15,229 nt of DNA from Bordetella parapertussis (GTDB lineage Bacteria; Pseudomonadota; Gammaproteobacteria; Burkholderiales; SG8-41). Position 1 is the stretch's first letter, and each line of letters opens with the position of its first letter. Where the stretch lies: assembly GCA_945863085.1 (NCBI GenBank), contig CAMBCD010000029.1, positions 1 through 15,229 on the forward strand, in the 5' to 3' direction. Made by a program: the position numbers and the translations under genes. The notes below the pieces were generated by a model. That model had not been told where the DNA came from. It saw only the letters and a list, made by a program, of their open reading frames with translations, and ran no database searches. Of the stretch, positions 1 to 9,642 are shown piece after piece.

Positions 1-1
1 A

Positions 2-232
2 ACCGATGAAGTTGCCCATGCTTTTGTTCGATTTTGGCGGGCTGACAGTCATTCCGGAAAAATTCCCGGCACAGGTTTGGGCCTTGCTCTGGTCAAGGAG
101 ATTATTGAAATGCACCATGGACTTGTGGAAATTGACAGCCAATACAAAATAGGCACGACCGTATCAGTATTCATACCACTTGCTTCAGAAAATCAACCTG
201 ACGTTCCGGCAGTGATTTCTAAGCACTCGTGA
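2..232 (+). CDS. Sensor histidine kinase, C-terminal fragment (5' end outside window)
   Basis: The reading frame is open from the window edge to TGA at 230-232 and encodes the last 76 residues. It shows the end of a HATPase_c ATP-binding domain: an F-box-like stretch (FVRFWRAD) and then the G2 box GTGLGLALVKEI, which closes over ATP in two-component sensor kinases, followed by the final beta strand (GTTVSVFIPL). The H box, N box and any sensor or membrane segments lie outside the window, so the signal and the partner regulator are unknown. GC content is about 46% by hand count, well below the GC-rich genes downstream, and codons ending in A or T are common. This could mark a transferred or poorly ameliorated segment. 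Family assignment is secure; subfamily is not. Confidence 0.85.
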   Translation, partial: TDEVAHAFVRFWRADSHSGKIPGTGLGLALVKEIIEMHHGLVEIDSQYKIGTTVSVFIPLASENQPDVPAVISKHS

Positions 233-535
233 AGTTTGGGTTCGAAGTAATCTGCGCCAATGCATGACCATCGGCGATTTTTCCGTCGCCGCCTTCACCG
301 CCCCAAGACTTAGCGTCATCAGCTCACCGTGCCGAAGCGTACCGAAGGTGCCGTGGCGGGCGAAGGCGGCAACGAGGCTCCTCAACAGCGGCACCGTTCG
401 GGCCGCAGGTCGCTCACCCGACCCAGCGCCGCGCCGGTCAAGTGGCAGGCATTTTCGTCGCCGAGCTCGTAAATCACGGCGGGATCGTCAACTAATATCA
501 ATAAAAACAAAAAGTTAAGAATTAACTCCATCACT
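233..535. other. Intergenic stretch without a convincing gene
   Basis: About 300 bases separate the kinase stop from the grpE promoter. Short open frames exist on both strands, but none has a ribosome site or a recognisable domain. One small hairpin is visible, CGGCGA (272-277) paired with TCGCCG (286-291) around an 8-base loop. Composition shifts from GC-rich (about 300-490) to strongly AT-rich (about 491-527). A minus-strand frame ending near 382 reads like protein in its last 35 codons (containing DDPAVIYELGDENA), but the rest of that frame is antisense to grpE, so at most it is a gene remnant. Confidence 0.5.
513..527. repeat. Short perfect inverted repeat before the grpE promoter
   Basis: AGTTAA (513-518) and TTAACT (522-527) flank the 3-base centre GAA, in an AT-rich stretch ending 8 bases before the sigma-32 -35 box. 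It could be an operator or simply part of an AT-rich upstream element. It does not resemble the CIRCE operator bound by HrcA. The role is unproven. Confidence 0.3.
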
Positions 536-563
536 CTTGAAATCGCCGATACCGCCCCCAATG
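536..563 (+). promoter_or_regulatory. Sigma-32 (RpoH) heat-shock promoter of grpE
   Basis: The -35 box CTTGAAA (536-542) matches the sigma-32 consensus exactly. After a 13-base spacer comes CCCCAATG (556-563), close to the consensus -10 CCCCATnT. Transcription would begin near 570. This fits the heat-shock chaperone operon that follows and argues against translation starting at the ATG at 565, which would be at or before the transcript's 5' end. Confidence 0.8.
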
Positions 564-600
564 TATGAATGACCGCATCATCCAACCACGCAGAGCCGCC

Positions 601-1146
601 ATGTCGCAGGAATCGCTGGACCAGAAACCCGAAAACACCGCCCAAGCTGCGCCCCCCGACGCCAAGCCCGCGCCGGAAGTCATGCCCTCGACCGAGGAGT
701 TGCTGCGCAAGGCTGAACTCGACGCGCAGGAACACCACGACGCCTGGCTGCGCGCCAAGGCCGAGACCGAAAACATGCGCAAGCGCGCGGTGACCGATGT
801 CGCCAACGCGCACAAATACGCCATTGAAAATTTTGCGGCGGAACTGCTGGCGGTCAAAGACAGTCTCGAAGCCGCGCTGACGGTTGAAACCGCGACTGTC
901 GAAACCCTGAAAAGCGGCGCTGAACTGACGCTGAAGCAGCTCTCCGCCGCGTTTGAAAAACACAAGGTGGTCGAGGTCAATCCCGTCGGCGAAAAATTCG
1001 ATCCGCACCGCCATCAGGCGATCAGCATGGTGCCGTCGGATGCGGCCCCGAACACCGTAATCAGCGTGCTGCAGAAGGGTTATGTGCTGCACGACCGGAT
1101 CATCCGCCCGGCGATGGTCGTCGTCGCCAAAGCCCCGGACGCTTGA
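601..1146 (+). CDS. grpE: GrpE, nucleotide exchange factor of DnaK
   Basis: GrpE releases ADP from DnaK in the cytoplasm and so restarts the chaperone cycle. The 181-residue product has the usual layout: a variable acidic/Pro-Ala N-terminus (about 1-30), a long helical coiled-coil stretch (about 30-90), a short helical bundle, and the C-terminal beta domain carrying the family signature. FDPHRHQAI begins at residue 133 and leads into [20 protein letters not shown]. Length is normal for the family. The start at 601 is preferred because the frame's earlier ATG at 565 overlaps the sigma-32 promoter's expected initiation site; the Shine-Dalgarno before 601 is weak (AGAG, 591-594). It is the first gene of the chaperone cluster, and its TGA stop (1144-1146) lies inside the -35 box of the next promoter. 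Confidence 0.96.
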   Translation: MSQESLDQKPENTAQAAPPDAKPAPEVMPSTEELLRKAELDAQEHHDAWLRAKAETENMRKRAVTDVANAHKYAIENFAAELLAVKDSLEAALTVETATVETLKSGAELTLKQLSAAFEKHKVVEVNPVGEKFDPHRHQAISMVPSDAAPNTVISVLQKGYVLHDRIIRPAMVVVAKAPDA

Positions 1147-1169
1147 AAACCACGGCAGCGGCCCCAGAT
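1142..1169 (+). promoter_or_regulatory. Second sigma-32 promoter, in front of dnaK
   Basis: CTTGAAA (1142-1148) is followed by a 13-base spacer and CCCCAGAT (1162-1169), a near-consensus sigma-32 promoter with the same geometry as the grpE promoter. The -35 box contains the grpE stop codon TGA (1144-1146). Expected initiation is near 1176, leaving a leader of about 100 bases before dnaK. It would let dnaK and dnaJ be made in excess of grpE during heat shock. Confidence 0.75.
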
Positions 1170-1273
1170 TACAGAACAAGTCAGCCGGCACAGTGATCAG
1201 TCAATTATTCAGCGGCATCAATAATTTACCGGCCACCCGGCGCAACAGAATTTACAGCTAAGAGGTAATGAAC

Positions 1274-3199
<1,926 letters not shown>

Positions 3200-3204
3200 G
3201 GATG

Positions 3205-3314
3205 CAGGATTGAGGAGTGCGGATTGAGGGGGGAGCGCAAGCTTTCCCCTTGATCATTTAAGCCACCCACCATTCACTCAATCCCCAATCCTCTTCCCTC
3301 ACTCCTCATTCCTG
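3205..3314. repeat. Long imperfect inverted repeat between dnaK and dnaJ
   Basis: Bases 3205-3222 pair with 3297-3314 at 16 of 18 positions. Inside them GGATTGAG (3221-3228) can pair with CTCAATCC (3277-3284), and GGGG with CCCC around an AAGCTT centre. The left arm holds two copies of GGATTGAGG (3207-3215 and 3221-3229). The right arm ends 8 bases before the dnaJ ATG, so the RNA fold could occlude that start. A weak sigma-32-like pair (CTTGATC 3249-3255, CACCAT 3268-3273) lies in the loop. There is no T tract, so it is not a standard terminator. It may be a dispersed repeat or a translational control element. Confidence 0.6.
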
Positions 3315-3322
3315 AATAAAAA

Positions 3323-4444
3323 ATGGCGAAAAAAGACTATTACGAAGTGCTGGGCGTCAATCGCGATGCCTCCGACGATGACCTGAAAAAGTCGTACCGC
3401 AAACTCGCCATGAAATGGCATCCGGACCGCAACCCGGACAATCCCAAGGCCGAGGAAAACTTCAAGGAAGCCAAGGAAGCCTACGAAATCCTGACTGATG
3501 CGCAGAAACGCGCGGCCTATGACCAGTTCGGCCACGCCGGCGTTGATCCTTCAGCCGGCGCAGGTGCCGGGGCCGGCGCGGGATTCGGCGATGCCTTCAG
3601 CGATATTTTCGGTGACATCTTCGGTGGTGGTGGCGGCGGACGGCAGCGTTCGACCGTATATCGCGGCGCTGACCTGCGCTACAACCTGGAAATCACACTC
3701 GAAGACGCCGCGCGCGGCACCGAAACCCGCATCCGCATTCCGGCGCTGGAAGAATGTGAAACCTGCCACGGCAGCGGCGCGAAACCGGGCACACAGCCGA
3801 CCGGCTGCGCCACCTGCGGCGGCCACGGGCAGGTACGCATGCAGCAGGGCTTTTTCTCGATCCAGCAGACCTGCCCGCGCTGCCACGGCACCGGCAAGAT
3901 GGTGGCCAATCCCTGCGGCAGCTGCTCGGGCAGCGGTCGCATCAAGAAACATAAAACACTGGCGGTCAAAATTCCGGCCGGTGTCGATGAAGGCGACCGC
4001 ATCCGCCTGTCGGGTGAAGGCGAAGCCGGGGTCAACGGCGGGCCGTCGGGCGACCTCTACGTGGTCATGCAGATCAAGCCGCACAATGTGTTCACCCGCG
4101 ACCACAACGACCTGCATTGCGAAATGCCGGTGAGTTTCACCACCGCGGCGCTGGGTGGTGAAATCGAAATCCCGACGTTGGACGGTTACGCCAAGATCAA
4201 GATTCCGGCGGAAACCCAGACTGGAAAAATTTTCCGGCTGCGCGGCAAAGGCATCAAGGGTGTGCGCTCAAGCAGCCACGGTGACCTGCAGTGCCATGTC
4301 GTGGTCGAGACCCCGGTCAGCCTGACTTCGCGGCAAAAGGAACTGCTGCAGGAATTCGAAGCCATCAGCAGCAAGGACTCCGCGCGCCACAACCCGCGCG
4401 CCAATTCCTGGATGGACCGGGTCAAGGCGTTTTTCGCGGAATAA
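3323..4444 (+). CDS. dnaJ: DnaJ (Hsp40) co-chaperone
   Basis: DnaJ delivers unfolded clients to DnaK and stimulates its ATPase. The 373-residue product is a complete type I DnaJ. The J domain (about 1-70) has the essential HPD at residues 33-35. A Gly/Phe-rich region (about 75-110) follows, unusually marked by an Ala-Gly run. Then come four zinc-binding CxxCxGxG repeats beginning at Cys145, Cys162, Cys184 and Cys198, and the C-terminal client-binding and dimerisation domains. The start gives the standard [11 protein letters not shown]. Only an A-rich stretch precedes the ATG and no clear Shine-Dalgarno is visible; the right arm of an inverted repeat lies just upstream. It is probably co-transcribed with dnaK and closes the cluster before a strong terminator. 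Confidence 0.98.
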   Translation: MAKKDYYEVLGVNRDASDDDLKKSYRKLAMKWHPDRNPDNPKAEENFKEAKEAYEILTDAQKRAAYDQFGHAGVDPSAGAGAGAGAGFGDAFSDIFGDIFGGGGGGRQRSTVYRGADLRYNLEITLEDAARGTETRIRIPALEECETCHGSGAKPGTQPTGCATCGGHGQVRMQQGFFSIQQTCPRCHGTGKMVANPCGSCSGSGRIKKHKTLAVKIPAGVDEGDRIRLSGEGEAGVNGGPSGDLYVVMQIKPHNVFTRDHNDLHCEMPVSFTTAALGGEIEIPTLDGYAKIKIPAETQTGKIFRLRGKGIKGVRSSSHGDLQCHVVVETPVSLTSRQKELLQEFEAISSKDSARHNPRANSWMDRVKAFFAE

Positions 4445-4471
4445 TCCTGCGAAAGCCGAACCTTACCCGAT

Positions 4472-4502
4472 AAAAAAACCGGCGCATGCGCCGGCTTTTT
4501 TT
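4472..4502. terminator. Bidirectional intrinsic terminator (dnaJ / Bug gene)
   Basis: The perfect palindrome CCGGCGCATGCGCCGG (4479-4494) is flanked by an A tract on the left and a T tract on the right, so it forms a GC-rich hairpin followed by U residues on either strand. It sits between the dnaJ stop and the convergent stop at 4516 and should end both transcripts. Confidence 0.92.
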
Positions 4503-4515
4503 GTGCCGTGGAAAG

Positions 4516-5478
4516 TTACTGCTGCTGCATCTTCGCCTCGCGCACGACCTTGGTGTATTTGATGATTTCCGACTTGATGTACGCGCCGAATTCCGCCGCG
4601 GAACCACCCACGGGATCCGCGCCCAGCGCCGCCAGGCGTTGCTGCACATCCTGCAACTTTAAGGCCTTGTTGATTTCGCCGTTGAGCCGGCTCACCGCCG
4701 CCGCGGGCGTGCGTGCCGGCATCACCGCGCCGTACCACAGGATCATGTCGTAGCCGGGAACCCCGGCCTCGGCAACCGAGGGCACATCGGGCAGCGCAGG
4801 GTTGCGCCTGGCGCTGGTCACCGCCAGCGCCCGCATCTTGCCGGACTTGATATGCGGCACCGCCACCGGCGCGGTATTGAAGCCGACCTGGATTTCACCG
4901 GAAATCAGTGCCAGCGCGCTGGGCGCGCCGCCCTTGTAGGGCACGTGGGTCATGTCGATCTTGGCCAGCCCCTTGAACAGTTCAGCGGCGGTATGCTCCG
5001 GACTGCCGTCGCCGGCAGAGGCATAGTTCACCGGCTTGGTCCTGGCCAGCGCCAGCAGGTCGGCAACCGATTTGATCGGCGAGGCTGGCGGCACCACCAC
5101 GAACATCGGCACCGAGGAGATGTTGATCAGCGGCGTGAAATCGCGTTCGAGATCGTAGTCGAGTTTCTTGTAGAGCGGTTTGCTCACCGCATGCGACAAC
5201 GAAATCATCAGCACCGTGTAGCCGTCGGGCGTCGCGCGCGAGGCGATGCCCGCAGCGAGGTTGGCATTGGCGCCCGGCCGGTTGTCGACGATCACCTGCT
5301 GGCCGACACTTTCCGAAAGCTTGAGCGCGACGGTGCGCGCCATGATGTCGGTACCGCCGCCCGGCGGGAAGCCGACCAGGAAACGAATCGGCTTGGTGGG
5401 ATAGGCCTGCTGGGCAGCCGCGGGGGCAACAGCCAGCAGCAAGGCTGCCGCGCAGAGTGACATGGCGATTTTTTTCAT
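4516..5478 (-). CDS. Bug/TctC-family periplasmic solute-binding protein
   Basis: The 320-residue product starts with a signal peptide (MKKIAMSLCAAALLLAVAPAAA), so it is exported to the periplasm. The mature start YPTKPIRFLVGFPPGGGTDI is the hallmark of the Bug family, binding components of tripartite tricarboxylate transporters. VDNRPGANANLAA, SPEHTAAELFK and DVPSVAEAGVPGYD are further family-typical stretches. Known ligands of the family are small carboxylates and related compounds; this one's ligand cannot be deduced. An excellent ribosome site (AGGAGG, minus strand, 5489-5484) precedes the ATG at 5478. It is the last gene of a minus-strand set with a dehydrogenase and an enolase-superfamily enzyme, which suggests it captures their substrate. 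No TctA or TctB membrane subunit is in the window, as is common for orphan Bug proteins. Confidence 0.95.
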   Translation of the reverse strand: MKKIAMSLCAAALLLAVAPAAAQQAYPTKPIRFLVGFPPGGGTDIMARTVALKLSESVGQQVIVDNRPGANANLAAGIASRATPDGYTVLMISLSHAVSKPLYKKLDYDLERDFTPLINISSVPMFVVVPPASPIKSVADLLALARTKPVNYASAGDGSPEHTAAELFKGLAKIDMTHVPYKGGAPSALALISGEIQVGFNTAPVAVPHIKSGKMRALAVTSARRNPALPDVPSVAEAGVPGYDMILWYGAVMPARTPAAAVSRLNGEINKALKLQDVQQRLAALGADPVGGSAAEFGAYIKSEIIKYTKVVREAKMQQQ

Positions 5479-5559
5479 CGGACTCCTCCTGTTTTCAGGT
5501 TTGTTGTGTTTTTGCCGCTTGAATCCCGCTGCCGAATCCCGTTGCCGATACTGCCTGCG

Positions 5560-6648
5560 TTACCCTGCAGCCACCGCCTGCAGCCGGGGATTGCGCAGAT
5601 GGCGCACCACGGCGTCGGCAAACGATTTCGTGCTGCCCTTGCCGCCGAGGTCGCCGGTGCGCGCACTGGCATCGGCCAGTGCGGCATCCACTGCAGCCTG
5701 GATCGCGAGGTAAGCCTGCTGGAACGCCGGTTTGCCGTGGCGGATGCCCAGCCACTCGAGCAACATGCCCGCCGACAGGATCATGCCACTTGGGTTTGCT
5801 ATTCCTTTACCCGCGATGTCCGGCGCCGAACCGTGGCCGGCGTTGGCGATTGCATGTTTGTCGCCGGCATTGATCGCCGCCGCGAGGCCGAGCCCGCCAG
5901 ACAGCGCCACGGCAAGGTTCGACAGGATGTCGCCGAACATGTTGCTGATCAGGATCACGTCATGGCGTTCGGGACGGGTATAGATGTCTGCCGCCATCGC
6001 GTCGATGTCCATTTCGCGCAGGGTGATGTCCTTGTGCTGCTTCGCCAGTTCGTAAGCCGGCGCCATGAACAGGCCATCGGTCATCTGCAGCACGTGGCGC
6101 TTGCCGACCACGGTGACGCGTTTGCTGCGGCGCTCTGCATATTCAAAGGCGACTTTGGCGATACGCTCCGAACCCTGGCGCGTGATCTTGCGCACCGACA
6201 AGGCGACGTCTTCGGTGGGCATGAATTCACCCTGCCCCTGGAACATGGTGCGGTCGGAATAAAAACCCTCGGTGTTCTCGCGCACGATCAGCGCGTCGAG
6301 TCCCCGCCGCGCATCGGGCATGCCGGTGCGGCTGCGCGCCGGGCGCAGGTTGGCATAAAGGTCGAGGCGTTTGCGGATGGTGCCGGGGATATTGAGCCCG
6401 CCCTCGGCCAGCGGCGGGTAGTCGGTCATGCCGCAGGGTCCGACGATCACGCCGTCGGCATCTATCGCGGCCTGAAGTGCTGCATCGGTCAGCGTGGTGC
6501 CGTTTTTGCGATGGCTCGCCATGCCGACTTCGACATCGGTAAAACGCAGGCCCAGCGAAAACTCGGCATCCGCCGCCTTCACCACCGCCATCGCTGCCGC
6601 GATGATTTCCGGGCCGATATCGTCGCCGGCCATGACTACCAGATTCAT
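5560..6648 (-). CDS. Isocitrate/isopropylmalate dehydrogenase-family oxidoreductase
   Basis: This 362-residue protein belongs to the NAD(P)-dependent beta-decarboxylating dehydrogenases acting on 2-hydroxy acids (isocitrate, 3-isopropylmalate, homoisocitrate, tartrate/malate). Visible motifs are the N-terminal GDDIGPEI (usually GDGIGPE), the substrate arginines in IRKRLDLYANLRPAR and RENTEGFYS, the TDGLF segment, the metal-site stretch NMFGDILSNLA, and the cofactor loop HGSAPDIAGKGIANP. The frame extends further upstream, but the ATG at 6648 is preferred: it gives the standard start MNLVVMAGDDIGPE and is preceded by AAGGGA. The location, between a Bug binding protein and an enolase-superfamily gene and away from leuC/leuD, suggests catabolism and not leucine synthesis. 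Tartrate dehydrogenase-like activity is possible. The 145-base gap before it contains a 37-base, nearly pure A/T stretch (6758-6794) that could hold a promoter. Confidence 0.9.
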   Translation of the reverse strand: MNLVVMAGDDIGPEIIAAAMAVVKAADAEFSLGLRFTDVEVGMASHRKNGTTLTDAALQAAIDADGVIVGPCGMTDYPPLAEGGLNIPGTIRKRLDLYANLRPARSRTGMPDARRGLDALIVRENTEGFYSDRTMFQGQGEFMPTEDVALSVRKITRQGSERIAKVAFEYAERRSKRVTVVGKRHVLQMTDGLFMAPAYELAKQHKDITLREMDIDAMAADIYTRPERHDVILISNMFGDILSNLAVALSGGLGLAAAINAGDKHAIANAGHGSAPDIAGKGIANPSGMILSAGMLLEWLGIRHGKPAFQQAYLAIQAAVDAALADASARTGDLGGKGSTKSFADAVVRHLRNPRLQAVAAG

Positions 6649-6793
6649 GATTGTTCCCTTGATTGGTGATGCGCCCGAAAAGACGCCTGTAGCCGCCGAT
6701 GATACCGGCACCGCGCAGCAAGCGGCGTTTGAAGCCGCCGTATTCCCGCGCTGAGCCTTAAATTAAAATATAAATAAAATCAAATACTTATAT

Positions 6794-7945
6794 TCAAACC
6801 CGGTATTTCTCGATGGCCTTCCAGTCGATCTCGAAACCGAAACCCGGCAGATCATTCATGTGCACGCGGCCATCCTTGACCTGCGCACGCTCGGTAAACA
6901 TTTCGAACCACAGAGGATCACGATCGGCATTGCCATGTGATTCCACGCCGAAGCCCAGCCGCGGGAAAGCCGACACCAAATGGCAATGCACTTCCGGCAC
7001 CAGATGCGGCGCGATACGCACGCCCTGCTGCTCGGCGAGGTGGCTGACGCGCAGCGATTCGGTGAAACCGGCAAACCGCGTGGCATCGAACTGCATGAAA
7101 CCCAGCGCACCGCTGTTGATGAAATCGCGTGCAGTGAAACGCGTCATTTCGCGTTCGCCATGCGCCAGCGGAATCGGCGTATTTTTCGCCAGCACGACAA
7201 AATCCGCCGGCTGCAGGTACCAGTGCAGCGGCTCTTCCAGCCAGTAGATGTCGTACGGTTCAACCGCATGCACAAAACGGATGCAGTCTTCCAGATCGTA
7301 GGCCGCGTTCATGTCCAGCATCAACCGCACATCGGGCCCGATCGCCGCACGTGTCAGGCGGATGCGTTCCACTTCCTTCTCGATCGACAGGCCGGCAGTT
7401 TTCAGTTTCACCGCCTGATAACCGCGCTTGACGAAACCCGCCAACTCTTCGGCGCAGACATGCAGCGGCGCATCGAGTTCGTAGTATCCGCCGGTGGCAT
7501 AAGTAAACAGCGGCTTGCCCTCACCACCGAGCAGCTTCCACACGGGGACGTTAAACGCCTTGCCCTTGATGTCCCACAAAGCCAGATCGATGCCACCAAT
7601 GGCCGCCATGATCTGCGGCCGGTCACCGCGCGACATCGGCTGCGGCAGTCCGTCCCTCCCGCCCATGCCGGTCGGCCGTGGGGAAGTCAGCGACAGCATT
7701 TTTTCCCACACAGCAACCTGCTCCGTCGCATTCATGCCCTTGATGACTTCACCGAATTTTTCAACGTATTTGCAGATGTCCTTCATCGGCGAACCATGAA
7801 TCTGACCAATCCCCGTCAGGCCATCATCGGTCTTGATCTCCACCAGGATCACGCTCGAGCTGTGCAACTCCTCATGCGCGGTCCACAGCGTATGTTTGAG
7901 CTTGGCAGAAATGGCATGGGCTTTGACAGAAGCAATGCGGGTCAC
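6794..7945 (-). CDS. Mandelate racemase/muconate lactonizing enzyme-family protein (probable acid-sugar dehydratase)
   Basis: The 383-residue product is an enolase-superfamily enzyme, which abstracts a proton alpha to a carboxylate using Mg2+. The capping domain spans about 1-120, followed by the TIM-barrel. The KxK motif is K180-L-K182. Metal ligands are Asp211 (LMLDMNAAYD), Glu237 (WLEEPL) and Glu264 (AHGERE). Asp287 and His314 (APHLVPEVH) form the general acid/base dyad typical of the mandelate racemase subgroup. That set is known in racemases and in sugar-acid dehydratases; dehydration followed by oxidation fits the neighbouring dehydrogenase, but this is inference. The start is GTG at 7945, with AAAGGA a few bases upstream. 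It is the first gene of the minus-strand set. Confidence 0.92.
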   Translation of the reverse strand: MTRIASVKAHAISAKLKHTLWTAHEELHSSSVILVEIKTDDGLTGIGQIHGSPMKDICKYVEKFGEVIKGMNATEQVAVWEKMLSLTSPRPTGMGGRDGLPQPMSRGDRPQIMAAIGGIDLALWDIKGKAFNVPVWKLLGGEGKPLFTYATGGYYELDAPLHVCAEELAGFVKRGYQAVKLKTAGLSIEKEVERIRLTRAAIGPDVRLMLDMNAAYDLEDCIRFVHAVEPYDIYWLEEPLHWYLQPADFVVLAKNTPIPLAHGEREMTRFTARDFINSGALGFMQFDATRFAGFTESLRVSHLAEQQGVRIAPHLVPEVHCHLVSAFPRLGFGVESHGNADRDPLWFEMFTERAQVKDGRVHMNDLPGFGFEIDWKAIEKYRV

Positions 7946-8029
7946 AGGAAAAATTCCTTTATCAAAAAATTACGAATCACTAAACATTAAAACCACATCG
8001 ACCACTCACCACTAACTCCCTTGTGAGTC

Positions 8030-8240
8030 GCCGAGTATCGCAGCCGGTCCGGGGGCCGTCGGCGAGGACTGTCTGAGCCCTCGCGCAGTTTGCGAGGGCG
8101 AGCTCCGCAGCCGCCCGGATCGGCGAGAAACACAGGGCACCCCGAAGGGGCGACGAACCAGGGCGGCATTTTCTTTGGTTACTTTCTTTTGGCCGCACAA
8201 AAGAAAGTAACTAGCCGCCGGGCTACCCCCGGCGACTTTG
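8030..8240. repeat. Hairpin-rich intergenic repeat element
   Basis: This stretch after cysS consists largely of nested inverted repeats. They are GCCCTCGC/GCGAGGGC (8077-8084 / 8092-8099), a short CCCC-GAA-GGGG hairpin, a perfect 14-base stem GTTACTTTCTTTTG (8178-8191) with its complement at 8198-8211 around a 6-base loop, and CGCCGGG/CCCGGCG (8216-8222 / 8228-8234). From general knowledge, the segment around TTTGGTTACTTTCTTTTGG resembles a repeat scattered between genes in many beta- and gammaproteobacteria. It probably also folds in the 3' end of the cysS transcript. No protein is supported, although short frames run through it. Confidence 0.7.
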
Positions 8241-8242
8241 AA

Positions 8243-9613
8243 TCAACTACGCCGCCAGGTAGTCCCGGCAGCACTATCCTCAAGAATCACACCAGCAGCC
8301 TTCAACTCATCCCGTATCCGGTCCGCCTCGGAAAACTGCTTGGCCTTCTTGGCAACAGCCCGAGCAACAATCGCCGCTTCAATCCGTTCCGGCGTCCAAT
8401 CCCCCTGCGTCACCCCAGCCTGCAAAAACGCCTCGGGTTCACGCTGCAGCAACCCGAGCAATCCAGCCAGCGATTTCAGCAGTCCGGCATCCGCAGGTGC
8501 GTGCGACCTGTTGACCTCATTCGCCAGCTCAAACAACACCGCCACCGCCTCCGGTGTATTGAAATCATCATCCAGCGCCACCTTGAACCGCCCCGCATAG
8601 GCATTGCCCCAATCGACCGGAGCAACCACAGCCGCAACACCTTTCAGTGCAGTGTAAAGCCGGCTCAGCGCCTGCTTAGCGTCATCCAGATGCGCATCGG
8701 AATAATTCAGCGGACTGCGGTACTGCGCGCGGATGATGAAAAAGCGCACGACCTCCGCATCGTATTTTTTGAGTATTTCGCGCACCGTGAAAAAATTACC
8801 CAGCGACTTCGACATTTTTTCATTGTCGACGCGAACAAAACCATTGTGCATCCAGTAATTGACGAAAGTGCCGCCATGCGCGCCTTCGGATTGCGCAATC
8901 TCGTTTTCGTGGTGCGGGAACTGCAGGTCCTGGCCGCCGCCGTGGATGTCGAACTGTTTACCGAGCAGCGCGCCCGACATCACTGAACATTCGATATGCC
9001 AGCCGGGACGGCCGGCGCCCCAGGGCGACTCCCAGGCCGGTTCGCCGGGTTTGGCGCGTTTCCACAACACAAAATCCAGCGGATCCTGCTTGGCATCGGT
9101 TACCGCGACACGTTCGCCGGCGCGCAGGTCTTCCAGCGATTTGCCGGACAATTTGCCGTAACCGTCGAATTTGCGCACTGCGTAGTTCACGTCACCATCG
9201 GCAGCCTGGTAGGCATAACCGCGGCTCTGCAGCAGGTTGATCATGTCGAGCATGCCCGGCACGTATTCAGTGGCACGCGGCTCGGCGTCCGGCTTCTGCA
9301 CGCCCAGAGCCGCAGCATCCTCGTCCATGGCTCTGATGAAGCGCTCTGTCAGCGCTCCCATGGTTTCCTTATTTTCCTGGGCGCGCTTGATGATCTTGTC
9401 GTCAATGTCGGTGATATTGCGCACATAGGTGACGTCGTAGCCGGAGGCCCGCAGCCAGCGCTGCACCACGTCAAAAATCACCATTACCCGGGCGTGGCCG
9501 AGGTGGCAATAGTCGTAAACCGTCATCCCGCAGACGTACATGCGGACCTTGCCGGGCTCGAGGGGGGTGAAAACCTGCTTGTCCCGTGCCAGGGTGTTAT
9601 AGATTTTGAGCAT
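8243..9613 (-). CDS. cysS: Cysteinyl-tRNA synthetase
   Basis: CysRS charges tRNA-Cys with cysteine in the cytoplasm. The 456-residue product is full length. The class I signature HLGH lies at residues 37-40 and KMSKS at 266-270. Zinc and cysteine-binding residues are visible: Cys28 in [16 protein letters not shown], the Cys in WHIECSVM, and the histidines of [20 protein letters not shown]. The anticodon-binding and DALR-like helical region fills the C-terminus. The ATG at 9613 gives the canonical MLKIYNTL; the Shine-Dalgarno is weak. It diverges from the + strand TPR/L,D-transpeptidase/cyclophilin set, and a hairpin-rich element lies in its probable leader. Confidence 0.98.
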   Translation of the reverse strand: MLKIYNTLARDKQVFTPLEPGKVRMYVCGMTVYDYCHLGHARVMVIFDVVQRWLRASGYDVTYVRNITDIDDKIIKRAQENKETMGALTERFIRAMDEDAAALGVQKPDAEPRATEYVPGMLDMINLLQSRGYAYQAADGDVNYAVRKFDGYGKLSGKSLEDLRAGERVAVTDAKQDPLDFVLWKRAKPGEPAWESPWGAGRPGWHIECSVMSGALLGKQFDIHGGGQDLQFPHHENEIAQSEGAHGGTFVNYWMHNGFVRVDNEKMSKSLGNFFTVREILKKYDAEVVRFFIIRAQYRSPLNYSDAHLDDAKQALSRLYTALKGVAAVVAPVDWGNAYAGRFKVALDDDFNTPEAVAVLFELANEVNRSHAPADAGLLKSLAGLLGLLQREPEAFLQAGVTQGDWTPERIEAAIVARAVAKKAKQFSEADRIRDELKAAGVILEDSAAGTTWRRS

Positions 9614-9642
9614 TTTCAGGTCGTGGAAAAAGCGAGGAGCGG

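Noticed and set aside
222..228. AGCACTC, half of the CIRCE operator (HrcA site), near the chaperone genes
   Set aside because: It lies at the end of the kinase gene and there is no GAGTGCT half 9 bases away; a 7-base match alone is not evidence.
382..1191. Long minus-strand open frame opposite grpE
   Set aside because: It is a shadow of grpE in GC-rich DNA; its product is low-complexity and has no recognisable domain.
3249..3273. Possible third sigma-32 promoter in front of dnaJ
   Set aside because: CTTGATC and CACCAT are each off consensus and the spacing is 12; too weak to list as a promoter.
5506..6669. Long plus-strand frame opposite the dehydrogenase gene
   Set aside because: The minus-strand product has clear family motifs and a ribosome site; the plus-strand frame is its mirror image with no domain.
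7946..8029. Promoter for the minus-strand catabolic set
   Set aside because: The stretch is AT-rich and holds weak candidates (TGGTTT, TAATTT), but none close enough to consensus to place.
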